From: Blastococcus sp.
GTDB lineage: Bacteria > Actinomycetota > Actinomycetes > Mycobacteriales > Geodermatophilaceae
Reading direction: 5' to 3'
NCBI GenBank assembly: GCA_025963345.1
Contig: JAOPUS010000278.1
Location: 1 to 21,582 of the forward strand
Length of the DNA: 21,582 nt
The notes under the pieces are model-generated. The model had not been told where the DNA came from and searched no databases. It was given only the letters and a program-made list of their open reading frames with translations. Each line of letters opens with the position of its first letter. The stretch's first letter is position 1. This document shows positions 1 to 9,446 of the stretch, in pieces. The translations under genes and the position numbers were made by a program.

Positions 1-114
1 GACCGCGTGCGCCGGCATCGCGGGCCTCTCCCCGATGCCTCGCCCTCCGAGGTCCACGCCGCGCCACCTCTGCCCCACCGCCGCCCGCAGCGTCGGTGGC
101 GGCCGGGTCATCCG

Positions 115-1011
115 CTACAGCGGCACCCGCCGCTGACCCCCACCCGCCGCAGCGGCGCGGCGGATCCCCTGCCGATCGGCCTTCCCACCGACCTGCCCGT
201 GTCGCCGTGTCCCGGCGACACGGGGCAGCTCCATGTGCGAGCGAGGGTCCGGGGTCGTCCAGAACACTGCTTCGAGATCATCCCGATGTGGCGTCTCGAG
301 GAGGGTGACAGCGCGCTGAGCGGCGGCCACGATGCGCCTGCGCTCCTCCAGCCATCCGCTGACAACTGCCACGCCCGGTGCCCGCCGCTCCTCATCCCAC
401 CCGACCCGGCGCACCTCGACGCCGTGCCGCCGCCCCAACTCCCGTGCCGCGGCTGCGGTGACGCCACGGTCCACCAGGACCAGCTCCAGCCGCGCCGCGA
501 CGCCCTGCCTCGTGAGGTGCTGCAGCATCACCTCGCTGGTCCGGTTCTCGGGAGCAGACGCCGGCACGACCAGCGCACCCACCGGAAGCCCGGTCACGTC
601 CACGGCCACGACCCGCTTGGCTCCCTTCGTGCGGCCGTAGGGACCGCCGCGGTCGTGGAAGGTGAAGCCACCGTTGGAGGCACCGCGAGCGAGGTGGGTG
701 TCGATGACGACCATCGACGGCGTCGCCTCAGCGCGACCCGCCGCCTCGCGTGCGGCTGCGTGCAACACGGTCAGTGCCCGCGCCCAGGTGCCGTTGCGCG
801 ACCAGCGGCGGAACTGCGACCACACACGGGTCCAGGGCCCGAACGACTCGGGCAAGAACCGCCACTGGCAGCCAGGGTGGGAGATGTAGAGCATCGCGTC
901 CACCACCCGCCGCAGGTCCGGCGCGTGCTTCGGTCCCCGCTTACCCGGCGTGTTGAACACCGGTTCCAGCAGCGCCCACTGCTCGTCGGTCAGGTCACTG
1001 GCGTACGACAT
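115..1011 (-). mobile_element. IS5-family-like transposase with altered C-terminus
   Basis: DDE transposase of an IS5-type insertion sequence, which would cut and paste its own element. The ATG at 1011 gives the family's usual N-terminus (MSYASDLTDEQWALLEPVF), so I prefer it to an in-frame start upstream. Two catalytic aspartates are visible: Asp104 in VVIDTH and Asp181 in LVDRG. The family pattern is good up to about residue 206 (VRRVGWDE). After that the usual C-terminal block with the third acidic residue (a W-R-V-E-x-A-H type motif, then SRRLAKSFE) is not seen. About 92 residues of unrelated, repeat-poor sequence run to the stop instead. I therefore read it as a 3'-truncated or rearranged copy that is probably inactive. 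No convincing terminal inverted repeats were found by eye. An unusual but active subfamily is the alternative. Confidence 0.65.
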
Positions 1012-1078
1012 GCCGTGCACGGTGCCGGCCGCCCCGGATACGGCAGTCGCAGCCGAATAGGACACACCCAGTGAGAAA

Positions 1079-1131
1079 GGACCCGTCCTCCCCACCCTTC
1101 GCACGCCCAGGGCGGGGCCCGGGACGGAGCC
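1079..1131 (-). terminator. Terminator palindrome of the cell-wall hydrolase gene
   Basis: Outer arms GGACCCGTCC (1079-1088) and GGACGGAGCC (1122-1131) pair with two mismatches around a GC-rich inner stem. On the minus strand it starts a few bases after the hydrolase stop (1135-1137) and is followed by a short T-rich stretch. Its sequence closely resembles the element after gltA at 3641-3693. Confidence 0.55.
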
Positions 1132-1134
1132 GAA

Positions 1135-3129
1135 TCAGGAGATGTAGCCGAACTCCCAGTGCCACGGCTCGGGCTTCTCGTTGCCCGGGCGGGCCCACTC
1201 CGGCTGCACGAAGCCGAACCGGCCCGCGTTGGCCGTCATCCAGGTCCACTGCTGCGACCCGGCGATGTTGATCCCGCCGCACAGGTCGACGGCCAGCGCC
1301 CAGCCGTGGTTGGACGTGCCCGGCACCGCGGCCAGGCCCGGCTTGCGCTGGAAGGCCGAGACCTGGCTGGCGTAGGACCTGTAGGAGTCGGTGATGCACA
1401 GCGGCGACCCGAAGGCGGACCCGAACGCGGAGCTCATCCGGGCGTAGGACACCGCGGCGTCGCAGCGCAGGGCGTGGCGGGCCACGCCCAGGGCGCACAG
1501 CGCCTCGCCGGGGATCTGCCCGTTGGCGTAGCCGCCCCAGGCCGGGCTGACCGGGCCCGGGGCCGGCAGGGCCGCCCCGCAGGCTCCCGTGTCGCCGCCC
1601 GGCGGCAGTACCGCGTTGGCCGCCGACGGCGCGGGCAGCGTCACCCGGGTGGCCGAGGAACCGGCCGCCACCGGGCGGACGCCGACCTGGTAGGTGCCGG
1701 CGGAGGCGCCGACGACGTCGCCGTCGCCGAGGTAGATGCCGACGTCCTGGCCGCCCGGGGCGAAGACGAGGTCGCCGATCTGCAGGTCGGTCAGGGCGAC
1801 CGGAGCGCCGGTCGCCCACTGGTTCTCCGGCGTCGACGGGACGGCGTACCCGGCCAGCAGCCAGGCCGCGGCGGTGAAACCGCCGCAGTCGTAGGTGTCG
1901 GGGCCGGAGGTGCCGCTGACGAAGGGCTTGCCGAGCTGGGAGAGTGCCGTGCTGACGGCGGCGACCGTCTCGGCGGGCAGCACCGTGACGGGGCTGCTCC
2001 CGATCACCGCCCAGGCGACGCCCGGCACGGGCTGACCGGCCGCGTCCAGGGCGGGGGACATCCCGGGCGGCAGGTCGGTGGAGTCGGCGAGCGCGGCCGC
2101 CTGCGGCGGCTCGATCTCGGCCGCGGCGAGCTCGCCGAGGTAGTTCTGCCAGCGTGCCAGGGCGTGGCTGTTGCGGTCCTGCTGCACGCCGGCAGCCGGG
2201 ATCGCGCCCAGCGCGGCGAGCTGGGCGGTCACTGCGGGGCTGAGGTTCTCGACCTTGTCCCGAACCTTGGCCAGGACGCCGGTTGCCAGGTGGCTGGCCG
2301 CGGCGACGGCGGCCTCGGCCTCGGCCACCCGGTCGGAGGCCGCGGTCAGGGCGGTGCCGGTCCGCTCGGCGCGGACCACCACACCCTCCAGGGCGCGGTC
2401 GGCCCGCTCGGCCAGGGCCTGACGGAAGAGGGCGTCGGAGGTCGCCCCGGCGTCGTGGACGCTCAGTCCGAGCACCGGGAAGCGTGCAGCGGGAGCGGTG
2501 CGGTACAGGTCGGCAGCGGTCGTGCCGACGACGCGCTGGTCGGCGTCGACGTGCGCGCGGGCGGTCTGCTCGGCGGCGCGGGCCTGCTGCAGCTCGGACT
2601 GCCGCTGCGCGACCTCCTGCTCCAGCTGCCGGTACCGGCCGGCCTGCTCCAGCAGTGAGCTCTGCGCGGTCAGCGCCAGCGTGGTGACGTCGAGCGGACC
2701 GTTGGCGGACCCGGTGTCGTCGGAGCCGGGCAGCACCAGGACGGCGACCGCGGGGAGCAGCAGGGTGCTCATGGCGACCACGCCCAGGCGGGTGGACCAG
2801 CGGGAGCCGGTAGGGGACGTCGCCGCACGGGTGGAGGCCTTGCCGCGGGCCTTGGGCTTGCGGGCGGGCGCACGCTTGGCGGCGGGCCGGCCGGGTGCGG
2901 GCTTCCGGCGGACGGGCTGCCGGCTCCCCGCCGACGCCGTGCGGCTGCCGGCCGGAGCGGTCCGGACTGCGGCGGCGGTGGCGGTGCGGAGGGCCGCGGC
3001 CTGGGCCGGCGTGAGCGTCTGACCGGCGGCGAGCATCTGACGCAGCGCCAGGGCCTCGCGCAGGGCCTGCGCCTCGCGGGCGCTGAGGACCGGACGGGGA
3101 CGAGCGGTGGACGTGCGTGATGCAGGCAC
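1135..3129 (-). CDS. Membrane-anchored cell-wall hydrolase: degenerate NlpC/P60 domain plus M15 (VanY-type) carboxypeptidase
   Basis: 664 aa. GTG start at 3129 with a GGGGGA ribosome site about 8 nt upstream. Residues 1-112 are basic, Ala/Pro/Lys-rich and probably cytoplasmic. Residues 114-134 form one membrane segment or signal anchor. Residues about 150-300 are Ala/Gln/Glu-rich and predicted coiled coil. An NlpC/P60-like domain follows with Cys415 in YDCGGFT, but where the family has HVGIYLG this protein has DVGIYLG, with Asp462 replacing the catalytic His. The C-terminal M15 peptidase domain keeps its zinc and catalytic set: His608 and Asp615 in SNHGWALAVD, and His657 in PWHWEF. It probably trims peptidoglycan stem peptides outside the membrane through the M15 domain, with the NlpC/P60 part as a binding or structural module. 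The 5' region holds a hairpin (3171-3192). A terminator palindrome follows the stop. Confidence 0.85.
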   Translation of the reverse strand: MPASRTSTARPRPVLSAREAQALREALALRQMLAAGQTLTPAQAAALRTATAAAVRTAPAGSRTASAGSRQPVRRKPAPGRPAAKRAPARKPKARGKASTRAATSPTGSRWSTRLGVVAMSTLLLPAVAVLVLPGSDDTGSANGPLDVTTLALTAQSSLLEQAGRYRQLEQEVAQRQSELQQARAAEQTARAHVDADQRVVGTTAADLYRTAPAARFPVLGLSVHDAGATSDALFRQALAERADRALEGVVVRAERTGTALTAASDRVAEAEAAVAAASHLATGVLAKVRDKVENLSPAVTAQLAALGAIPAAGVQQDRNSHALARWQNYLGELAAAEIEPPQAAALADSTDLPPGMSPALDAAGQPVPGVAWAVIGSSPVTVLPAETVAAVSTALSQLGKPFVSGTSGPDTYDCGGFTAAAWLLAGYAVPSTPENQWATGAPVALTDLQIGDLVFAPGGQDVGIYLGDGDVVGASAGTYQVGVRPVAAGSSATRVTLPAPSAANAVLPPGGDTGACGAALPAPGPVSPAWGGYANGQIPGEALCALGVARHALRCDAAVSYARMSSAFGSAFGSPLCITDSYRSYASQVSAFQRKPGLAAVPGTSNHGWALAVDLCGGINIAGSQQWTWMTANAGRFGFVQPEWARPGNEKPEPWHWEFGYIS

Positions 3130-3170
3130 TGCAGCGTCCCCCGGCGGTCTCGTCGTCGTTTCGTGGCCGG

Positions 3171-3192
3171 CTCCACTGCGGGTGCAGCGGAG
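3171..3192 (-). other. Hairpin in the hydrolase leader region
   Basis: CTCCACTGC and GCAGCGGAG pair over 9 bp (one wobble) around a 4-nt loop, about 40 nt upstream of the hydrolase GTG. It could be a leader structure. I looked for the c-di-AMP (ydaO-type) riboswitch common before actinobacterial wall hydrolases and did not see its conserved core. Confidence 0.35.
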
Positions 3193-3248
3193 CGTTCGAC
3201 CTCGTATCGACGTGCCGAGGGGGGTGGCTGAAAGGCTTCTACTCGGAG

Positions 3249-3266
3249 CTCACCCGTCCGGGTGAG
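3249..3266 (-). terminator. Probable terminator of the 63-aa gene
   Basis: Perfect inverted repeat CTCACCCG-TC-CGGGTGAG, about 48 nt past the stop of the small leftward gene and before the hydrolase leader. It is short and GC-rich, with no clear T-tract. Confidence 0.35.
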
Positions 3267-3313
3267 GGTGAACCTTCAGGGCATCTGCGCGGCTGACCCG
3301 TGCGGGGGATGGG

Positions 3314-3505
3314 TCAGGGCGCCCACCAGGCGCCGTGTCGCAGGACCAGCGGGATCCGCAGCTCGCCGCCGTCCTCGGTGGACACGACGAACTCGAGCTT
3401 GGTGATCCGGACCGGCGGGCCGTCGTCCTCGGGCTCCAGCAACTGCCCGGTCGCCAGGGGCATCGGGGGCACGACGAGGACGTCGTCGCCGGGCGGCTCG
3501 GCCAT
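3314..3505 (-). CDS. Small hypothetical protein (63 aa)
   Basis: I do not recognise the family. The chosen start (MAEPPGDDVLVVPPMPL) has a good GGAGG ribosome site 8 nt upstream. A start 16 codons earlier is possible but lacks that support. The protein is acidic and proline-rich at the N-terminus and ends in a beta-strand-like segment (ITKLEFVVS, then ELRIPLVLRHGAWWAP). There is no signal peptide, membrane segment or Cys. It stands alone between gltA and the hydrolase gene on the same strand, with a small palindrome after it. Codon use matches its neighbours, so it is probably a real gene. Confidence 0.55.
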   Translation of the reverse strand: MAEPPGDDVLVVPPMPLATGQLLEPEDDGPPVRITKLEFVVSTEDGGELRIPLVLRHGAWWAP

Positions 3506-3640
3506 GGGGCGGTCCTCCAGGAGTGCGGTGTCCCAGGCAGTGGGCGCACCCACCGTAGGGGCGGCCCCCGGGACATGGCGCGGGCCGGGTAGCTCCTCCG
3601 CTGTGGAGGGCTACCCGGCCGGTCGTGCGGTGCGGTGTGC

Positions 3641-3693
3641 GGCCCCGTCCCGAGGCTCGCCCCGAGCGTGCGAGGGGTGAGGAGGACGGGGTC
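3641..3693 (-). terminator. Terminator palindrome of gltA
   Basis: Outer arms GGCCCCGTCC (3641-3650) and GGACGGGGTC (3684-3693) pair over 10 bp with one wobble. An inner stem (3656-3663 with 3674-3681) adds about 8 bp. It begins 5 nt after the gltA stop (3699-3701) on the minus strand. Sequence and position are shared with the element at 1079-1131, so it looks like a family of repeat-type terminators. Confidence 0.65.
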
Positions 3694-3698
3694 CTCTT

Positions 3699-5015
<1,317 letters not shown>

Positions 5016-5023
5016 CGTGGGGG

Positions 5024-5029
5024 ACGCTA
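5024..5029 (-). promoter_or_regulatory. Putative -10 box for a leaderless gltA transcript
   Basis: TAGCGT (minus strand) fits TANNNT and ends 8 nt before the gltA ATG, with no ribosome site between them. In actinobacteria this spacing is typical of transcripts that start at the initiation codon. Confidence 0.4.
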
Positions 5030-5086
5030 CTGCGCGCCGTCCCTCGGTGCTCCCCGGGCCCACCGCCTGGGGTAGGAGAGGGCAAC

Positions 5087-5142
5087 GACCTCGGGGAAGA
5101 AGGGGTGAGGAACGCCGTCCGGACCCCTGCTTCCCCGAAGTC
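5087..5142 (-). terminator. Long terminator stem-loop of fumC
   Basis: Arms 5087-5106 and 5123-5142 are inverted copies matching at 18 of 20 positions around a 16-nt loop. It starts 13 nt after the fumC stop on the minus strand and insulates fumC from gltA. Confidence 0.7.
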
Positions 5143-5155
5143 GCGCGTCAGCCGA

Positions 5156-6574
<1,419 letters not shown>

Positions 6575-6732
6575 GCTGTGCTCCCGGTGGTGTGGATGGT
6601 GACAGTGCTCCGGAAGCGACCCTAGACACCCTGGATCGGACTGCACGGTTCCGGTCTGGTCGCTACAGGCCGATGAGCGGGACGTGGTGGTCGTTCGCCC
6701 GCGGCCCGACCCGAGGCCTCAGGAGGGCCTGA

Positions 6733-7077
6733 ATGACCCAGCCGCCGCACTGTCTCTCGACCGCCGCCGGTCCGTCCGACGCGTACGCCTCGCCCGGCGT
6801 GGGCGGCTGGCCGGCACCGACCTGGGCGCCGGCCTGGGACGTGCACGCCGCGGCACCGTCGCAGCCGGTGAAGGGGCACCCGACGATCGCCCCGGGTGAG
6901 CTCGGGCCCGACCCGGTGCTCGATGCCTACGCGCAGGGCCGCTTCGGCGGGGACCTGCAGGCGTGCGACGACCTCTTCTTCGAGTCACCGCCGATGTCGG
7001 CATACGAGGAGTACGCCGCGACGTGCGGTATCCGGGTCAAGCAGTTCGCTGTCATGGCCTGTACCGACCTGGAGTAG
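6733..7077 (+). CDS. Soluble paralogue of the downstream Cys-domain membrane protein
   Basis: 114 aa. ATG at 6733 with an AGGAGG ribosome site. Residues 57-114 (DPVLDAYAQG, GDLQACDDL, SAYEEYAATCG) are clearly homologous to the C-terminal domain of the next gene (7191-8027). The N-terminus MTQPPH also echoes MSQPPY there. The membrane helix, the Tyr/Gln/Pro repeats and the Ser linker are absent. A short Pro/Ala/Trp-rich stretch takes their place, with no signal peptide. One of the domain's four cysteines is also changed (QGRFGGD against QGCYDGD). It therefore looks like a duplicate that lost its export and anchor parts and may be cytoplasmic or decaying. It ends at TAG. The alignment ends at the same place as the paralogue, so this TAG is a true stop. 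Function unknown. Confidence 0.7.
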   Translation: MTQPPHCLSTAAGPSDAYASPGVGGWPAPTWAPAWDVHAAAPSQPVKGHPTIAPGELGPDPVLDAYAQGRFGGDLQACDDLFFESPPMSAYEEYAATCGIRVKQFAVMACTDLE

Positions 7078-7190
7078 CCAGGAGCGCGCCGTACATGCAC
7101 GCCCGGTGCGACCGAGATGGTGGAGGATCGGTGCTCCGGGGCCCTAGCATCCGCAGCGCCGACCCCACGCGTCTTCCGAGGAGTGCCCCC

Positions 7191-8027
7191 ATGTCACAGC
7201 CGCCGTACCCGCCGCCGGGCGGCAACGAACCCAGGGGCGAAGAGCCCGGGTCGCAAGGGTGGAATCCGCCCAGCGGTGCGAACGACCCGACCGAGCGGTT
7301 CGGCGCACCGGGCGAGGGGCAGCGCGACCAGACCCAGCAGTTCGGGCAGCCGCAGTACGGCCAGCAGCCGGGGCAGCCTCCGTACGGCCAGCCCGGCCAG
7401 CCGCCCTACGGCCAGCCGCAGTACGGCCAGCAGCCGGGGCAGCCGCCGTACGGTCAGCCCGGCCAGCCGCCCTACGGTCAGCCGCAGTACGGCCAGCAGC
7501 CCGGGCAGCCGCCGTACGGACAGCCGGGTCAGCAGTGGGCGCCTCCCGGCGGTCCCGGTGGGCAGCAGCCGAAGGGCAACAAGAACACCCTCATCGCCCT
7601 GATCGTCGCCGGCGTCATCGTGCTGGCCGCGATCGGTGTCGCGTTGTTCCTGCTGCTCGGCAGCGACGACAACAGCAACACCGCCGGCTCGACCACCTCC
7701 GCGAGCTCCAGCTCGAGCTCCAGCGCGTCGACGACCACGCTGTCCTCGTCCTCGAGCTCCCGGTCGTCCAGCTCCTCCAGCTCGGCGCCGACGGGTGGGA
7801 CCGGCATCCCGTCGGCCACGGTGACGCCGGACGGGCTCGGCAACGACCCGGTCCTGAACGAGTACGCGCAGGGCTGCTACGACGGCGACATGCAGTCCTG
7901 CGACGACCTGTACAACGGGTCGGAGGTGGACTCCCTCTACGAGGTCTACGGCGGGACCTGCGCCGGCCGTCAGCCGGTCGGGAACTCCGACACGGTGTAC
8001 TGCGTCGACGCGTTCCCGGGAGCCTGA
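7191..8027 (+). CDS. Membrane protein: Pro/Gln/Tyr repeats, one TM helix, Ser linker, extracellular Cys domain
   Basis: 278 aa. ATG at 7191 with GAGGAG upstream and a TAGCAT -10-like box at 7145-7150. Residues 1-125 are cytoplasmic and low-complexity, with a 22-residue unit (PQYGQQPGQPPYGQ...) repeated nearly three times. Residues about 128-153 are one membrane helix (TLIALIVAGVIVLAAIGVALF). A Ser/Thr-rich linker follows. Residues about 214-278 form a compact domain with four Cys (GCYDGDMQSCDDL, GGTCAGR, YCVDAF), probably two disulfides outside the cell. The architecture resembles actinobacterial proteins annotated as DUF4190-type or Pro-rich membrane proteins. The C-terminal domain is widespread in secreted actinobacterial proteins of unknown role. 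A perfect hairpin terminator follows. Confidence 0.8.
   Translation: MSQPPYPPPGGNEPRGEEPGSQGWNPPSGANDPTERFGAPGEGQRDQTQQFGQPQYGQQPGQPPYGQPGQPPYGQPQYGQQPGQPPYGQPGQPPYGQPQYGQQPGQPPYGQPGQQWAPPGGPGGQQPKGNKNTLIALIVAGVIVLAAIGVALFLLLGSDDNSNTAGSTTSASSSSSSSASTTTLSSSSSSRSSSSSSSAPTGGTGIPSATVTPDGLGNDPVLNEYAQGCYDGDMQSCDDLYNGSEVDSLYEVYGGTCAGRQPVGNSDTVYCVDAFPGA
7350..7535 (+). repeat. 66-bp tandem repeat inside the 7191-8027 gene
   Basis: Copies begin at 7350, 7416 and 7482 (the last one partial). Each encodes 22 residues beginning PQYGQQPGQPPYGQ. Copies differ only at a few synonymous positions, so the number may vary between strains. Confidence 0.8.
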
Positions 8028-8063
8028 CCGTCGCGTAGAACGGGCGCTCAGCCTGACGGGCAG

Positions 8064-8094
8064 CGGCCCGGTACCTCGCAGAGGTACCGGGCCG
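8064..8094 (+). terminator. Perfect hairpin terminator after the 7191-8027 gene
   Basis: CGGCCCGGTACCTC and GAGGTACCGGGCCG form a perfect 14-bp stem with a 3-nt loop (8078-8080), 36 nt after the stop. TTCC follows. Confidence 0.8.
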
Positions 8095-8098
8095 TTCC

Positions 8099-8284
8099 GT
8101 GTCACGGCGCCGGCTGCCGCGTGAGGCGGCCGGCGCCCGGCTCCAGGTCGCGGTCGGCGAGGGGCGGATCGATCTCGACGAGCTCGCTCAGCGGGCCGAG
8201 GCCGCCTACGCGGCGGTGACGACGGCCGAGCTGGGCGTCCTGCTCGCGGACCTGGCCGCCGCCCTTCCGCCGCCACCGTTCTGA
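8099..8284 (+). CDS. DUF1707-like short protein or remnant
   Basis: 61 aa from a GTG at 8099. The body (AAGARLQVAVGEGRIDLDEL, then AAYAAVTTAELGVLLADL) matches the DUF1707 (SHOCT-like) helical domain found at the N-terminus of many small actinobacterial membrane proteins. The usual opening (R-x-S-D-A-E-R-E) is blurred to SRRRLPRE. No membrane segment follows; the protein ends in LPPPPF. The start sits 4 nt after a strong terminator and has no ribosome site, so expression is doubtful. It may be a decayed gene. A short direct repeat spans its stop codon. Confidence 0.45.
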   Translation: MSRRRLPREAAGARLQVAVGEGRIDLDELAQRAEAAYAAVTTAELGVLLADLAAALPPPPF

Positions 8285-8312
8285 CGCCGCCGTTCTGACG
8301 CCGCCGTTCTTA
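8279..8312 (+). repeat. 14-bp short tandem repeat (about 2.4 copies)
   Basis: GTTCTGACGCCGCC is repeated twice with a third partial copy ending in TTAG. It covers the DUF1707 stop codon and the short gap before the glpX end, and is consistent with slippage. Confidence 0.6.
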
Positions 8313-8323
8313 GACCCGTGCGC

Positions 8324-9379
8324 TCAGGCCTCTTCGTCGTTGCGGTCGAAGGGCACCGCGGAGTAGGCGCGCAGCTTCTCGAGCGAGTGCAGGCTCTCGA
8401 TCGAGCGGATGGTGCCTGACCGCGACCGCATCACCAGCGACTGCGTGGTGCAGCCGCCGGACCGGTACTGGACGCCGCGCAGCAGCTCGCCGTCGGTGAT
8501 GCCGGTGGCGACGAAGAAGACGTCGCCCTGCACGAGATCGTCGATGTGCAGCACGCGGTCGAGGTCGTGTCCCGCGTCGAGGGCCTTCTGCCGCTCGTCG
8601 TCGTCCTTGGGCCACAACTTGCCCTGCAGCGCACCGCCCATGCACTTGAGCGCGCAGGCGGCGATGATCCCCTCCGGGGTGCCGCCGATGCCGAGCAGCA
8701 GGTCGACGCCGGTGCCCTCCCGGGCCGCGGCGATCGCGCCGGCGACGTCGCCGTCGGTGATGAACTTGATGCGGGCGCCGGCCTCGCGGACGTCGTGCAC
8801 CAGCTGCTCGTGCCGCGGCCGGTCGAGGATGCACACGGTCACGTCGCCTACGGAGCTCTTCTTGGCCTTGGCGATGCGCCGGATGTTCTCGGCGACCGGG
8901 GCGGTGATGTCGACGACGTCGGCAGCGGCGGGCCCGGTGGCCAGCTTCTCCATGTAGAAGACGGCCGAGGGGTCGTACATCGCGCCGCGGTCGGCCACGG
9001 CCATGACCGCAATCGCGTTCGGCATGCCCTTGGCCATCAGCGTGGTGCCGTCGATCGGGTCGACGGCGACGTCGCACTCCGGCCCCTGCCCGTCACCGAC
9101 CTGCTCACCGTTGTAGAGCATCGGCGCTTCGTCCTTCTCGCCCTCGCCGATGACGACGACGCCCTTCATGCTCACCGTGCCGATGAGGGCCCGCATCGCG
9201 TCGACCGCGGCGCCGTCACCGCCGTTCTTGTCCCCGCGGCCCACCCAGCGGCCGGCGGCCATCGCCGCGGCCTCGGTGACCCGGACCAGCTCGAGGGCCA
9301 GGTTGCGGTCGGGTGCCGGCCGGTCGGCGCTGAAGCCATGACTCGTCGGTACGGGGCCTTCGGGGACGGGCAGCGACAC
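8324..9379 (-). CDS. glpX: Fructose-1,6-bisphosphatase class II
   Basis: Hydrolyses fructose-1,6-bisphosphate to fructose-6-phosphate and is the usual gluconeogenic phosphatase of actinobacteria. Metal-dependent and cytoplasmic. 351 aa from a GTG at 9379 with AGGAGG 5 nt upstream, much better supported than longer in-frame starts. Lithium-sensitive phosphatase motifs are intact: E79-G-E81 in IGEGEKDEAPM, and Asp107-Pro-Ile-Asp110-Gly-Thr-Thr. GIGGTPEG and the C-terminal TQSLVMRSRSGTIR block are typical of GlpX. It is divergent from the DUF4245 gene, the same arrangement as M. tuberculosis Rv1099c/Rv1100. It probably supports growth on organic acids together with the TCA genes nearby. Confidence 0.96.
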   Translation of the reverse strand: MSLPVPEGPVPTSHGFSADRPAPDRNLALELVRVTEAAAMAAGRWVGRGDKNGGDGAAVDAMRALIGTVSMKGVVVIGEGEKDEAPMLYNGEQVGDGQGPECDVAVDPIDGTTLMAKGMPNAIAVMAVADRGAMYDPSAVFYMEKLATGPAAADVVDITAPVAENIRRIAKAKKSSVGDVTVCILDRPRHEQLVHDVREAGARIKFITDGDVAGAIAAAREGTGVDLLLGIGGTPEGIIAACALKCMGGALQGKLWPKDDDERQKALDAGHDLDRVLHIDDLVQGDVFFVATGITDGELLRGVQYRSGGCTTQSLVMRSRSGTIRSIESLHSLEKLRAYSAVPFDRNDEEA

Positions 9380-9446
9380 GGGACCTCCTGGTCGGACCAC
9401 CAGCGCTGGTGGCAAGGGGGGAGCGCTCTCCTGCGATCCTAGGTGA

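Noticed and set aside
1159..2658. Long plus-strand open frame opposite the hydrolase gene
   Set aside because: High GC produces long antisense frames. Composition is Gly/Arg-rich without any domain, while the minus-strand reading has clear domains and a ribosome site.
3130..3313. c-di-AMP (ydaO-type) riboswitch in the cell-wall hydrolase leader
   Set aside because: Such riboswitches often precede actinobacterial wall hydrolases, but the conserved core motifs are not visible and the region is short. Only simple hairpins are seen.
7350..7535. CRISPR-like repeat array
   Set aside because: The units are directly contiguous, in frame, and code for a Tyr/Gln/Pro repeat protein. There are no spacers.
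7075..7602. Possible readthrough of the TAG at 7075-7077, since the frame stays open downstream
   Set aside because: The paralogue ends at the equivalent position, the downstream frame resembles no protein, and the next gene with a good ribosome site starts at 7191 in another frame.
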